Source of the DNA: Aliiroseovarius zhejiangensis
Lineage (GTDB): Bacteria > Pseudomonadota > Alphaproteobacteria > Rhodobacterales > Rhodobacteraceae
Assembly: GCF_014656375.1 (NCBI RefSeq)
Contig: NZ_BNCH01000010.1
Coordinates: forward strand, 1-64,000
Length of the DNA: 64,000 nucleotides
Direction: 5' to 3'
Position numbers and translations under genes: made by a program
The notes under the pieces: generated by a model
What the model saw: only the letters and a program-made list of their open reading frames with translations
What the model was told of the DNA's origin: nothing
The model's database searches: none
Shown: positions 34,524-43,506 of the stretch, one piece after another
How positions within the stretch are numbered: the first letter of the stretch is position 1
How the letters are laid out: each line of letters starts with the position of its first letter

Positions 34524-35786
34524 CTAGTCGCCACCCCCGATATTGGTAGGATCGAACACACCTCCGAAGCCCGAGTTGTCGGACGGTTCCTGATCTTCAG
34601 GCGGCGCGGTTTCGTCGTCCCCCTGCAATGTGCCAGGTGCAAACACACCACCGAACCCGCTGTCGTTGGACGGTCTGGGCGCCGTTGTGGTGGCCCCTTC
34701 GGCGGCATCCTTGGCTGCTTTTGCCTCGGCATCCCGCTTGCGCTGTTCGCGCAGCTCCTGAATGCGCCGTTCGGTCTCAAGACGTTTCTGTTCCTGCACG
34801 TTTGCGATGCACTGTTTGGGGTTATAAACGGTGGCGGTTCCAACCACCGCAATGGTCGCAATGGCAAACACCACCAGCGCCACCGCCGCGGCATTTCCCG
34901 TGAAGAACCCGGGCAGCTTGACGCCGCCCGACACCTCGCCCACCGTGGCCCCGTCCCGACGCGCCTTGGCCAACACCTCTTTTCGTTTGATGTTGGCTTC
35001 GTTGAACAGGGCCGCGAACACCGTCAGCACAACAATCATGAAGGCCAAAGCCGAGATCGCGGGCGTGATGCCATAGCGCACCTTTTGCGCCAGTTCGATG
35101 GTCAGGGTCGGGTATTCCCCGAAGGTGAAGGTGGTGGTGTTGTAGTTCTCGAACGACGCCAGAAACGCCAGCACCGCCGCCGACGCAATCGCCGGGCGCA
35201 TGAAGGGCAAAAGGATCTTGCGAAACGCCTGCGCGTGGGTGGCGCCAAGGTCCAGCGCCGCCTCGGTCAGCGCAAGGTCATAGCGTTGCAGACGCGCGAC
35301 CAGCACCAACATGCAATAGCTTGCGATGAAGGTGGACTGACCGATGATGGTCAGGAACAACCCGTTTGACAGCACGCTATCGGCCCCCAGCCCCAGCATC
35401 CGGTTGATCCGGTCCCAGAACACCAGCGTCGAGATACCCAGCACCACGCCGGGGATCAGGATCGGCGCGATGATGACCGTGTAGTAGGTCGCGCGCAGCT
35501 TGGGCCAGATTTGCGTCAGCATCAGCGCCCCTGCCAGCCCCATCGACACCGACAGGATGATCGTGCCAATGCCCACAAGGATCGAGTTCTTGATGCCGTT
35601 CAGGATACGTTCGTCCCGAAACAGGGCCGAGAACCATTCGAAGGTCAGGCATTCCCACGGCGTCGCGCGCGGAAAGCTGGGCGAGTTGAAGGCGGTGATC
35701 GACATGATCACGAGCGGGCCAAGCAGATAGGCGAAAAAGATCGCCAGATAGACCCAGATCGAGATGCGGATGACGGGATTGTTCAT
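34524..35786 (-). CDS. ABC permease, PotC-like, with unusual C-terminal extension
   Basis: This is a spermidine/putrescine-type inner-membrane permease of 420 residues. Residues 1 to about 265 are a normal PotC with six helices and the EAALDLGATHAQAFRKILLP coupling loop. The remainder is odd: an extra transmembrane helix (about 297-320), a charged coiled coil (QEQKRLETERRIQELREQRK, about 330-360), then two copies of SGFGGVF (about 376-382 and 405-411) in PSNDSGFGGVFAPGT and PSDNSGFGGVFDPTN. I do not know this tail from PotC proteins. The start overlaps the potB stop (ATGA). The substrate is probably a polyamine or similar cation. Confidence 0.88.
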   Translation of the reverse strand: MNNPVIRISIWVYLAIFFAYLLGPLVIMSITAFNSPSFPRATPWECLTFEWFSALFRDERILNGIKNSILVGIGTIILSVSMGLAGALMLTQIWPKLRATYYTVIIAPILIPGVVLGISTLVFWDRINRMLGLGADSVLSNGLFLTIIGQSTFIASYCMLVLVARLQRYDLALTEAALDLGATHAQAFRKILLPFMRPAIASAAVLAFLASFENYNTTTFTFGEYPTLTIELAQKVRYGITPAISALAFMIVVLTVFAALFNEANIKRKEVLAKARRDGATVGEVSGGVKLPGFFTGNAAAVALVVFAIATIAVVGTATVYNPKQCIANVQEQKRLETERRIQELREQRKRDAEAKAAKDAAEGATTTAPRPSNDSGFGGVFAPGTLQGDDETAPPEDQEPSDNSGFGGVFDPTNIGGGD

Positions 35787-36703
35787 TTGCCGATATCCCC
35801 CATGTTCACCTTGAACAGGCGCATCACGGCCAGAACCAGAAGGATACAGGTCACCAGAAGCACGATCGCATAGGCCGCGCCCTGCGGCCAATCAGAGTTA
35901 TCGTTGAACTGCTGATAGATCAGTTGCGTGAACCAAAGCGACGATGGCCCACCCAGAATTTGCGGCGCGGCCAGCGCACCTGCAGACAGCATAAACACCA
36001 TCGTGCAACCTGAACTGATCCCCGGCTTCGCATAGGGGATCACCACGCGCTTGTGAATGCGCCACCACGGGGCGCCAAGGTCGCGCGCGGCCTCGATCTG
36101 GTTGTGATCCAGGCTTTCGATCACGTTGTAGATCGGGAAGATCATCAGCAGGATATAGGCGTATCCAAGACCGGCATAGAGCGCGATGTCGTTGCGGATG
36201 AAGTCAAACGGCGTATCAAAGATACCCAATCCCACAAGCATCGTGTTCAGAACGCCGCTTTCCCCGAAAATGATGCGCAGCGCGAAGGCGCGCAGGATTT
36301 CGTTGATCCAATAGGGAATGATCAGCATCAGCGCGAGAATGCGGATGTGGTTGCCCTTGGTCTGCCCCAGATAATAGGCGATCGGATAACACAGGATCAG
36401 GTTGAAAATCGTGACGCAGATCGCGGCGACAATGGTGCGAAAGAAGACCCGCAGATCGACCGCGTTATAGTCCTGACTGCCGCCTTCCGGCCCATAGATC
36501 AGGTATTTGTAGTTCTCAAGCGTGTAGACGTCTTTCGGCCCCCCGATCTCGGGCGGCGGCAGGTTCGGGCGGAACGAAAAGTCGAGCATCGACAGTTGCG
36601 GCAGGATGATCAGACCCACGGTCCAGAACAGGACCAGACCCAACATCAGCGACCCCATCAGCGTGCCGTTCCGGTTGAAGAATTCTTTCAGGAAACGCGG
36701 CAT
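35783..36703 (-). CDS. ABC permease, PotB-like
   Basis: This 306-residue first permease of a polyamine-type ABC importer has six predicted helices, and the coupling motif EAARDLGAPWWRIHKRVVIP lies near residues 210-230. It has a long periplasmic loop (LPPPEIGGPKDVYTLENYKYLIYGPEGG) between helices 1 and 2. It is ten bases downstream of the ATPase gene and overlaps the PotC-like gene by four. Gene order binding protein-ATPase-PotB-PotC matches polyamine transporters of roseobacters. Confidence 0.92.
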   Translation of the reverse strand: MPRFLKEFFNRNGTLMGSLMLGLVLFWTVGLIILPQLSMLDFSFRPNLPPPEIGGPKDVYTLENYKYLIYGPEGGSQDYNAVDLRVFFRTIVAAICVTIFNLILCYPIAYYLGQTKGNHIRILALMLIIPYWINEILRAFALRIIFGESGVLNTMLVGLGIFDTPFDFIRNDIALYAGLGYAYILLMIFPIYNVIESLDHNQIEAARDLGAPWWRIHKRVVIPYAKPGISSGCTMVFMLSAGALAAPQILGGPSSLWFTQLIYQQFNDNSDWPQGAAYAIVLLVTCILLVLAVMRLFKVNMGDIGK

Positions 36704-36712
36704 GACGACCCC

Positions 36713-37825
36713 CTATTCCGCCGCCAGTTCGCCGGCGGGAACGACAACCGCGTTGTCGACCTCATATTCCAGCGTCATGGCCTGCCCGGTATGGTCGTCA
36801 AAGGATTGACCGACATTCGGTATGGCAACCTTGATTTCCTTGCCGCCGTCGCCCTCCATGAAAATGTTGAAGGAATTGCCTTCGAACTCTTCATGCGTGA
36901 CTTGTGCGGTGACGAAGTTTTCGCCCTTGGTGCCGGTCGGGGCAAGGTCCAGCGCCTCGGGCCGGATAAACATCATCGCATCATCCCCGACCTTCATCTT
37001 GCCAATATTCGCGGTCGAGATGCGAGAGCGCAGATCGCCTGACCGGTTGGTGCGGATCAGGGCCTCATTGCCGTTCACCTCAAGCACCTTGCCGCGGAAC
37101 ACGTTGTTTTCGCCCACGAAAGAGGCAGCAAACGCCGTCGCAGGGTCGTTATAGATCGTCTTGCCGTCGCCGATCTGGTCAATCACACCGGCGCGCATGA
37201 CGGCGATGTCATCGGACATGGTCAAAGCCTCGCCCTGATCATGGGTGATATAGATGAAGGTGATCCCCACGCGCTGCTGAATCTCGCGCAATTCGGTGCG
37301 CATATGCTGGCGCAGCTTCAGGTCCAGCGCCGACAGGGGCTCGTCCAGCAGCAGCACATGCGGTTCGGCACACAAGGCGCGCGCAATGGCCACCCGCTGC
37401 CGCTGCCCCCCTGACAGTTCACTGGGCAGCTTGTCACCCTGACCGGGCAGCGCGATCATGTCCAGAAGCTCATCCGCGCGCTTGCGACGTTCCTTCGCCG
37501 AAGCCCCCTTGATTTCCATCGAAAAGGTGATGTTCTCCCAGACCTTCATCAGCGGAAACAGGGCGAGGTTCTGAAAGATCAGAGCCGTGGGCCGCTTGTT
37601 CGGCCCGATGCCCTTCATGTTATTGCCCCCGATCAGCACATTGCCTTCGCTGGGCTCCAGAAACCCGGACACGGCGCGCAGGATCGTGGTCTTGCCACAG
37701 CCCGACGGCCCCAGAAACGAAAAGAAGTCGCCCCCCTTGATGTGCACATTGGCGTCGCGCACGGCGACGAAATCTCCAAAGCGGATCCACAGGTTTTCGA
37801 GATCGACGCCTACTCCGGCACTCAT
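36713..37825 (-). CDS. ABC ATPase, PotA-like
   Basis: This 370-residue ATP-binding subunit has Walker A GPSGCGKTT, signature LSGGQRQRVAIARAL, Walker B VLLLDEPLSALD and the switch histidine in YITHDQGEA, with a C-terminal TOBE/regulatory domain (MMFIRPEALDLAP). It energises import by the PotBC-like permeases. The start at 37825 (MSAGVGVDLENLW) has GGGGAGAAG upstream. A hairpin separates it from the binding-protein gene and may lower its expression relative to that gene. Confidence 0.94.
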   Translation of the reverse strand: MSAGVGVDLENLWIRFGDFVAVRDANVHIKGGDFFSFLGPSGCGKTTILRAVSGFLEPSEGNVLIGGNNMKGIGPNKRPTALIFQNLALFPLMKVWENITFSMEIKGASAKERRKRADELLDMIALPGQGDKLPSELSGGQRQRVAIARALCAEPHVLLLDEPLSALDLKLRQHMRTELREIQQRVGITFIYITHDQGEALTMSDDIAVMRAGVIDQIGDGKTIYNDPATAFAASFVGENNVFRGKVLEVNGNEALIRTNRSGDLRSRISTANIGKMKVGDDAMMFIRPEALDLAPTGTKGENFVTAQVTHEEFEGNSFNIFMEGDGGKEIKVAIPNVGQSFDDHTGQAMTLEYEVDNAVVVPAGELAAE

Positions 37826-37906
37826 ATGGCTTCTCCCCATGCACGGCTGGTCACACCCTTCTGGCGGGGCGCGGCTCCGTGTTTATCGTTTCAGTCTGGA
37901 TTGGCA

Positions 37907-37934
37907 CGGTCCCCCACCCACAGGCAGGGGACCG
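37907..37934 (-). promoter_or_regulatory. Intercistronic hairpin between the binding-protein and ATPase genes
   Basis: CGGTCCCC (37907-37914) and GGGGACCG (37927-37934) form a perfect eight-base stem with a 12-nt loop, just after the binding-protein stop. There is no T tract. Such hairpins often protect the upstream message and explain excess binding protein; that role is inferred. Confidence 0.55.
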
Positions 37935-37948
37935 CAGGTCCAAGGCGA

Positions 37949-39082
37949 TCAGGCGCTCTTGAACTTGTTGACGAACTCGGTCCGCACATCGGCATACCAG
38001 GGCGCTTCCGCCGGCCATGGGTTCAGGTTAGCCAGACTGTCACCCGGATAGGCTTCCGAGAAGTTCTTCTTGTAGGTGTCACCCGAATAGGTGTCTGCCC
38101 CAAGAACCGGCGAGTTGTACCCGTGGCTGTCAATCGCCTTGCCCGCAGGCTCTTGCCGATAGGCATAGTCGATAAAGGCATAGACCTGTTCGACATTCTC
38201 GGCCCCGATCGGCATCGACATACCATCGACCCAGGCCATCGCCCCTTCGACCGGCGCCTGGTAATGCACCGGCTCACCCGCAGATTTCAGCGCCAGCGGC
38301 GGGCCGTCCCATGTCTGACCCACCACGACGCCTTCGTTCAGCAGTCCGTTCTTCTGGGTGTCAGCATCGTTCCAGATCAGCTTGATGCGGTCTTTGCGTG
38401 CCACGCACCAGTCGGTGACCTGCCCCCAGACCTTGCGCATCGTCTCTTCGTCTTCATAGGCGGCCCAGATCGACCCCGGCTCCATCTCGCCGGACGCTTC
38501 CATGTAAAGCCCGGCCCCCAGCATCATCGAATGCGCGCGGCCCATGGTCTTGCCAGCGTTCTCTTCCGACCATACGTCACCGTAGCTTGGTGCGTCACCC
38601 GCAGGCAGCCAAAGGTCGGTGCGATAGGCGATGCCTTCGGTGCCCCAGATATGTGGCAGCCAATGCGACCCGGCATCCCCGAAATTCCAAGCGTCCGTGC
38701 CGATCTTCGCCATTGCCGGGTTCACCGCGTCGACATTCACCTTCGACAGGTCGAACGGTTGCAAAAGCTCCAGTGGCCCCCATTGCAGCGACCGGTTGTT
38801 GGTCGGTGAAATGATGTCGAAGCCCTGGCCCTTCGTGGCCTTCATCTTGTTGATGATCTCTTCATTTGATCCGATCCCGGTGTAGTTCACCTTGATTCCG
38901 GTTTCCGCTTCAAACCCGGCAATGAACTCCGGTGGCAGATAATCCGACCACATCAGGATGTTGACCTCGCCCGACGATGCCAATGCTCGCTTGACATAAA
39001 GCGGCGTGGCCAGCGCGGCGGCGCCCATCGTTGTCGCCCCCTTCAGCACCGAGCGGCGGCTGAATTTGGTATCCGTTGTCAT
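37949..39082 (-). CDS. Periplasmic polyamine-type binding protein (PotD/PotF-like)
   Basis: This 377-residue extracytoplasmic solute-binding protein has a Tat-type leader (FSRRSVLKGATTMGAAALATP) and not a plain Sec leader. The mature part starts VNILMWSDYLPPEFIAGFEAETGIKV, typical of family-1 polyamine binders. NNRSLQWGPLELLQPFD and WGTEGIAYRTDLW match the PotD/PotF fold. It is the first gene of the four-gene transporter operon. Substrates could include putrescine, spermidine, taurine-like or choline-like cations. Confidence 0.9.
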   Translation of the reverse strand: MTTDTKFSRRSVLKGATTMGAAALATPLYVKRALASSGEVNILMWSDYLPPEFIAGFEAETGIKVNYTGIGSNEEIINKMKATKGQGFDIISPTNNRSLQWGPLELLQPFDLSKVNVDAVNPAMAKIGTDAWNFGDAGSHWLPHIWGTEGIAYRTDLWLPAGDAPSYGDVWSEENAGKTMGRAHSMMLGAGLYMEASGEMEPGSIWAAYEDEETMRKVWGQVTDWCVARKDRIKLIWNDADTQKNGLLNEGVVVGQTWDGPPLALKSAGEPVHYQAPVEGAMAWVDGMSMPIGAENVEQVYAFIDYAYRQEPAGKAIDSHGYNSPVLGADTYSGDTYKKNFSEAYPGDSLANLNPWPAEAPWYADVRTEFVNKFKSA

Positions 39083-39540
39083 GTTGTTCTCCCGTTGAAT
39101 TTGTTTTTTCTTCTTTTGTGCCGACAGTGTTGGTCATTATCCCGACCTGAAATAGCGCCAGCTTACAACGCCTGATCAGTCCAGTTCGGACCAGCGACCC
39201 GCTGCACGGCTCTGGCGGCACCTGCTGCTTCACATGGCTTGTGTGGAACATCGCGCCCCCACTTTACGCCCTGGCATAAGGGCGACATCCCCGATACGCG
39301 CGCAACACTCCAAAAGAAAAGAATCGGTTATGTGACATACGCCCGGAGAAGACATGCAAAGTGTCCCGCGCCGGTGTGCCTGCTGTCAACATCCTGCCAA
39401 TCAACTCTTTTTTTGGCACATGCGCCGCAACGAACCATCAACGGATCCGGAACACGTCGCAAAAAGCCCTTGCCGGAGCCTTGAATATCCCCAAACCTCA
39501 CCCTGACCCCGACAGGTGCGGGCCTGACAGAAAGACACTT
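39083..39540. other. Gene-free divergent promoter region
   Basis: This 458-bp stretch between the divergent transporter and phosphoesterase genes has no supported gene. I see a small inverted repeat GCCCT/AGGGC (39267-39282), the self-complementary TGATCA at 39173-39178 and A+T-rich patches near 39100 and 39400. It should contain the promoters of both transcription units. No regulator binding site is recognisable. Confidence 0.5.
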
Positions 39541-41070
39541 ATGGCACGGAACAGGAACGTCCTTTTCATCATCATTGACCAACTTCGCGCCGATTGCCTG
39601 CACGGTGCGCTGGCCGATCATGTCGAGTTGCCAAACCTGCGGGCGCTCATGACTGCATCGGTGACCTTCAAGCGCCATTTTTCCGTGACCAATCCCTGCG
39701 GCCCGTCGCGCGCGTCGATCCTGACGGGGCAATACGCGATGAACCACCGCTCGGTCCGCAATGGCACCCCCCTGCGCCATGACACCCCGACGCTCGCCAG
39801 TGAAATGCGCAAGGCAGGCTATCTGCCGATGCTGTTTGGATACACCGACACGTCGCATGACCCGCGCATTCATGATCCCGGCGACCCCGCGATGCAGACC
39901 TATGAGTTTCCTATGGACGGCTTTGCCGAGCAGGTCGAGATGCGCCTTGAAATGTCCTATCCGTGGCGGTCGTATCTGCTGAACAAAGGCTACACTTTCG
40001 ACAATTACTGGCAGCTGTATATCCCCGGAGGGGATGGCGCGCGGCTGAACGCCCCCGCGATCTATGGGGCCGAGGACAGCGACACCGCCTTCCTGACCGA
40101 CCGGTTTCTGGAGGCGATGCCATCCTATGCGAACGAAAGCTGGTTCGCGCATCTGACGTATATCCGCCCTCATCCGCCGCTGGTCGCGCCCGCGCCCTAT
40201 AACGACATGTATGACCCCACCGCGCTGCCCCGGCCTGCCTGCATCGGAGATCGCGAACAGGAAGCCGCGCGCCATCCCTTCTTTGGGCCTGCACTGGAAA
40301 ACGCCACCGCCGCCAACATGGTCATCGGTTGCGCGAACGTGACCCCCTCGAACGACACCACCCAAACCCTGCGCGCGGTCTATCTGGGGCTGGCGACCGA
40401 GGTGGACCACCATATCGGCCGTGTGGTCAGCTTCCTCAAGGACAGCGGACAGTGGGACGACACCCTGCTGATCGTCACCGCCGATCATGGGGAAATGCTG
40501 GGCGACCACCACGCATGGGGCAAACACAACGTCTATGACGCGGCCTATCACACGCCGCTGATCATCCACGCCCCGGGTGGCGTGGCCGGGCACGAGGTCA
40601 ACCTCCCCACCGAATCCATTGACCTGACCCCGACCATCCTCGACTGGGTCGGGCAGACGGTTCCAAACTCAATGGACGGGCGATCGCTGTTGCCCTTCCT
40701 GACCGGCACAACCCCCGATGACTGGCGCAGCTATTCCTTCTCGGAACTCGACTTTGCCGAACCAGAGGCACCCACCCTTTGGCAAAAGCGGCTGGGCACG
40801 ACCAACAGCAACTCCTGCCTCGGCATCCTGCGCGATGCGCGCTTCACCCTGGTCGAGTTTGCCGCCGACCTGCCCCCGCTCCTGTTTGATAACGCAAAAC
40901 AGGGCGAGATGGAAAACGTTGCCGACAACCCCGCTTTCGCCACAGAGCTGTCGCGCCTGACCCGCCTGATGCTGCGCCACCGAATGCAGAACACGGATCA
41001 CACTCTGTCGCTGGACACGATCACCAATAACGGCCCCAAACGGCAATCCCGCCATCACCCCAACACATAA
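39541..41070 (+). CDS. Sulfatase-superfamily hydrolase, phosphonate monoester hydrolase-like
   Basis: This 509-residue alkaline-phosphatase-superfamily enzyme has the metal-binding NVLFIIIDQLRADCL at residues 6-20. The C-x-P-S-R sequence NPCGPSRASILTGQ has Cys53 to be converted to formylglycine. NHRSVRNGTPL, YIRPHPPLVAPAPYNDMY and VTADHGEMLGDHHAWGKHN follow. The pattern closely resembles rhizobial phosphonate monoester hydrolase/phosphodiesterase more than choline sulfatase, so a phospho- or sulfo-diester substrate is likely. No signal peptide is seen. It is divergent from the polyamine-type importer, which may supply a substrate. Its last 16 bases overlap the convergent HAD gene. Confidence 0.88.
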   Translation: MARNRNVLFIIIDQLRADCLHGALADHVELPNLRALMTASVTFKRHFSVTNPCGPSRASILTGQYAMNHRSVRNGTPLRHDTPTLASEMRKAGYLPMLFGYTDTSHDPRIHDPGDPAMQTYEFPMDGFAEQVEMRLEMSYPWRSYLLNKGYTFDNYWQLYIPGGDGARLNAPAIYGAEDSDTAFLTDRFLEAMPSYANESWFAHLTYIRPHPPLVAPAPYNDMYDPTALPRPACIGDREQEAARHPFFGPALENATAANMVIGCANVTPSNDTTQTLRAVYLGLATEVDHHIGRVVSFLKDSGQWDDTLLIVTADHGEMLGDHHAWGKHNVYDAAYHTPLIIHAPGGVAGHEVNLPTESIDLTPTILDWVGQTVPNSMDGRSLLPFLTGTTPDDWRSYSFSELDFAEPEAPTLWQKRLGTTNSNSCLGILRDARFTLVEFAADLPPLLFDNAKQGEMENVADNPAFATELSRLTRLMLRHRMQNTDHTLSLDTITNNGPKRQSRHHPNT

Positions 41071-41726
41071 TCCGCCACGTCGGTCAGGGACCGCCCCCGC
41101 GCGTCCGGCGTCACCCCCAACCGTTCCATCGGCTGGTCCTGGCGATTCAGCCATATCGTGTGATATCCAAACCAGGTCGCGCCGCAGATATCCCAGCAAT
41201 TGGACGACACGAACAGCATATCTTGGGCGTCGCAGCCAAACGCATCAGGCCCAAGCCGATAAACTTCAGGCGCGGTCTTAAACACCCGAACGCTGTCCGC
41301 ACTCAATACATGATCAAAGAACCCGTCCAGCCCGGACGCCCGCAGCGCGGCCCCGATCATGCCCATGCTGCCATTGGTCAGAACGGCCATGGGTACACCT
41401 GCCTCTTGCAAACGCGCCAACGCCGCCCGGTTCTCGGGAAAGGCGGTCAACACTTGATAGGCATCCATCAAAGCGCGACGTGCCCCCTCTGTCAGAACCA
41501 CCCCCTGCGCCTCGCAGGCGTAATCCAGCGCGTCGCCCGTCACATGCCAGAAATCCGCGAACCTGCCGCACATGCTGCGCAAACGCGTGTATTCGATCTG
41601 CTTGTCGCGCCAGGTGTTGGCAATCGCCACCCCCTTGCCGGGAAACATCGTTTCCGCCAGCGCGCCAACCGAATAGACATCCAGAAGCGTCCCATAGGCA
41701 TCAAACGCAATCGCTTTGATCTTCAT
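41055..41726 (-). CDS. Haloacid dehalogenase type II-like HAD hydrolase
   Basis: This 223-residue protein of the L-2-haloacid dehalogenase group has the nucleophile in AIAFDAYGTLLD (Asp9), where tyrosine replaces the acid/base aspartate of phosphatases as in true dehalogenases. Motif II is LTNGSMGM, motif III the lysine in FKTAPEVYRLG, and motif IV SSNCWDICGATWFGY. These fit (S)-2-haloacid dehalogenase, although many such proteins act on other substrates. The start at 41726 has a GAGGGGGGAG site. It overlaps the phosphoesterase gene tail to tail. Confidence 0.9.
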   Translation of the reverse strand: MKIKAIAFDAYGTLLDVYSVGALAETMFPGKGVAIANTWRDKQIEYTRLRSMCGRFADFWHVTGDALDYACEAQGVVLTEGARRALMDAYQVLTAFPENRAALARLQEAGVPMAVLTNGSMGMIGAALRASGLDGFFDHVLSADSVRVFKTAPEVYRLGPDAFGCDAQDMLFVSSNCWDICGATWFGYHTIWLNRQDQPMERLGVTPDARGRSLTDVADYVLG

Positions 41727-41854
41727 GCTCCCCCCTCTCACACCGTAGACGCACACGAATGAAATCACCCTGTGCTTCTTCTGGCCAGAAATATCCTGGG
41801 GTGAGCGGCAACGCCGCGAGGGGCAAGGCCCCTTACAGGCTCACAACGTGAGCC

Positions 41855-42160
41855 TTACCGATCAATCCGGACCTCACCCAACAAGACGGCGAAACTTGCG
41901 CCATGCATATCCCGATCCGCGCGCGTGCCCTGTACGGCGGGGCGCGGCAGGCTGAACTTCACCACATTCAACTCCGGCATATCAAACCGTTTCAACTGGG
42001 TGGGGTCTGTGCCGAACAGGCGGGCCACCGCGTCCGTGTCCAACCCGTTCGAGATTCGCTGATATGCTTCCTCTGTCCCGCAGAACACATCCAGTGTCAG
42101 CCAGAACGGCCCCGCGTTTTTCGACCGCACTTTGTCTGCGATGTCTTTCAAGGCCGTCAT
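41855..42160 (-). CDS. DUF4387 protein, partner of AtuA-like protein
   Basis: This 101-residue protein is of the DUF4387 type: LKDIADKVRSKNAGPFWLTLDVF at the N-terminus and DMPELNVVKFSLPRPAVQGTRADRDMHGA near the end. DUF4387 is found fused to or next to DUF1446/AtuA proteins, suggesting a small subunit of one enzyme. Its start overlaps the AtuA-like stop (ATGA), so the two are made together. The reaction is unknown. Confidence 0.82.
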   Translation of the reverse strand: MTALKDIADKVRSKNAGPFWLTLDVFCGTEEAYQRISNGLDTDAVARLFGTDPTQLKRFDMPELNVVKFSLPRPAVQGTRADRDMHGASFAVLLGEVRIDR

Positions 42161-43506
42161 GCGCCAATCTCCTCAGTCGACAACCTGAAAGCGTCCATCG
42201 GGTCATTCAAAGCCAGCACATGGTTCAGGCAGAACTCATAAACCGCGCCACGCGGCATTTCGGGGGGCGAGAACGGAAAAGCGAAGGTGGGCATTTCTTC
42301 CTGCTCGGTCAGCGGGTGGTGCAGAAGATAGGGGTTCAGCATCTTGGCAACCTCGCGCGACAGCGCCTCGGTTTCAGCGGTGACGATGCCCATTACGCCC
42401 AGTTCGCTGCCGGGCTTGGCGCTGGTGTCCAAGGGTCCAAGCGTGGCGTCCGCGCCGATGATCCGCAACTCGATCTGGAAGTCGCCGCCGACACGCGCAG
42501 TCGCTTTGGCGGTGCACTTGGTCTGAATATCATCGACCCAGGCCCGGGTGTTTTCGACATAGTGCGCATCGCGCACCAGCACCAGCGATACGGTCTGAAA
42601 CCCCGCGCGCCGTGCGCCCTCCAGCTTCACGGTATAAGGTTCGGTCGCTACCCATTCACTGCCCGTCACACGCACGCGACGTTCATCCAGCGCGGCGTAG
42701 CGTGCCGCCGTCACATCCAGATAGCCGCCGGGTTCATACAGCCGGTACGGATCGCTGTTTTCATAAAGCATGTGGGCCGACACGGTGCGGCGGGTCGCGC
42801 GGGCCTCCGCGCCCATCGGGGTGATGGTGAACCCGTCTGCGTCAAATTCGATCAGGATGGTACCGGTATTCGGGCTGGTCGTCGCCAGCGCCCCGCATTC
42901 ACCGATCTTGGCGCCATGCCACGCGCCGCCCGGATGGCAGCCCCGCGCCAGCGGCAGCGCGGATATGATGGCCGTGTCCGTGGTGCGCCCCGCGATCACG
43001 ATATCGGCGCCCGTATCAAGCGCGGCCTGTATCTGTTCAGCCCCGGCCAGCGCCACGATATTGGTGCAGTCACGCAAGATTTCGCCCGAGATTTCAGGCG
43101 CCGGGGTCAGGGGCGTGATCCGACCGGCGTCCAGCGCGCGGGCCATTGCCCCGCCATCTTGCCCGCTTTTCAGCACCGCAAGCCTCAGGTGCTCACCCCG
43201 CTCTGCCGCAATCTCGCGGGTGATGTCGACCAGCCAGTCGACCGCGTCATCCGCCCCGCATGTGCCGGCCGTCCCGATAACCAGCGGCACGCCTGCCTCG
43301 GCCCGCGCGGCCATCAGTTCGGCCCATTCCGCGCGGGTTGACCCGCGCGAGTATTTCGACGTGCCGGTGCCAAGGTAGTGAGGGCCCGAGTCGGTCGAGC
43401 CCCCATCAATTGCAATAATGTCCGGTTTCTCAGCGATCCCTCGGGCCAAGGCGTCGCGGTCATATCCCAGACCCAACGCGCCTGAGGGAACAAGCACTTT
43501 CACCAT
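42157..43506 (-). CDS. AtuA-like (DUF1446) acyclic terpene utilisation family protein
   Basis: This 449-residue protein of the DUF1446 family is named after AtuA of Pseudomonas acyclic terpene utilisation. IDGGSTDSGPHYLGTGTSKYSRG (a glycine/serine-rich N-terminal motif), VIGTAGTCGADDAVDWL, DIVIAGRTTDTAIISALPL and LVLVRDAHYVENTRAWVDD are visible. There is no signal peptide. Its biochemical activity is not established. The start shares bases with the tctA stop (TGATG) and it overlaps DUF4387. The linked carboxylate transporter suggests that it acts on an imported organic acid. Confidence 0.83.
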   Translation of the reverse strand: MVKVLVPSGALGLGYDRDALARGIAEKPDIIAIDGGSTDSGPHYLGTGTSKYSRGSTRAEWAELMAARAEAGVPLVIGTAGTCGADDAVDWLVDITREIAAERGEHLRLAVLKSGQDGGAMARALDAGRITPLTPAPEISGEILRDCTNIVALAGAEQIQAALDTGADIVIAGRTTDTAIISALPLARGCHPGGAWHGAKIGECGALATTSPNTGTILIEFDADGFTITPMGAEARATRRTVSAHMLYENSDPYRLYEPGGYLDVTAARYAALDERRVRVTGSEWVATEPYTVKLEGARRAGFQTVSLVLVRDAHYVENTRAWVDDIQTKCTAKATARVGGDFQIELRIIGADATLGPLDTSAKPGSELGVMGIVTAETEALSREVAKMLNPYLLHHPLTEQEEMPTFAFPFSPPEMPRGAVYEFCLNHVLALNDPMDAFRLSTEEIGA

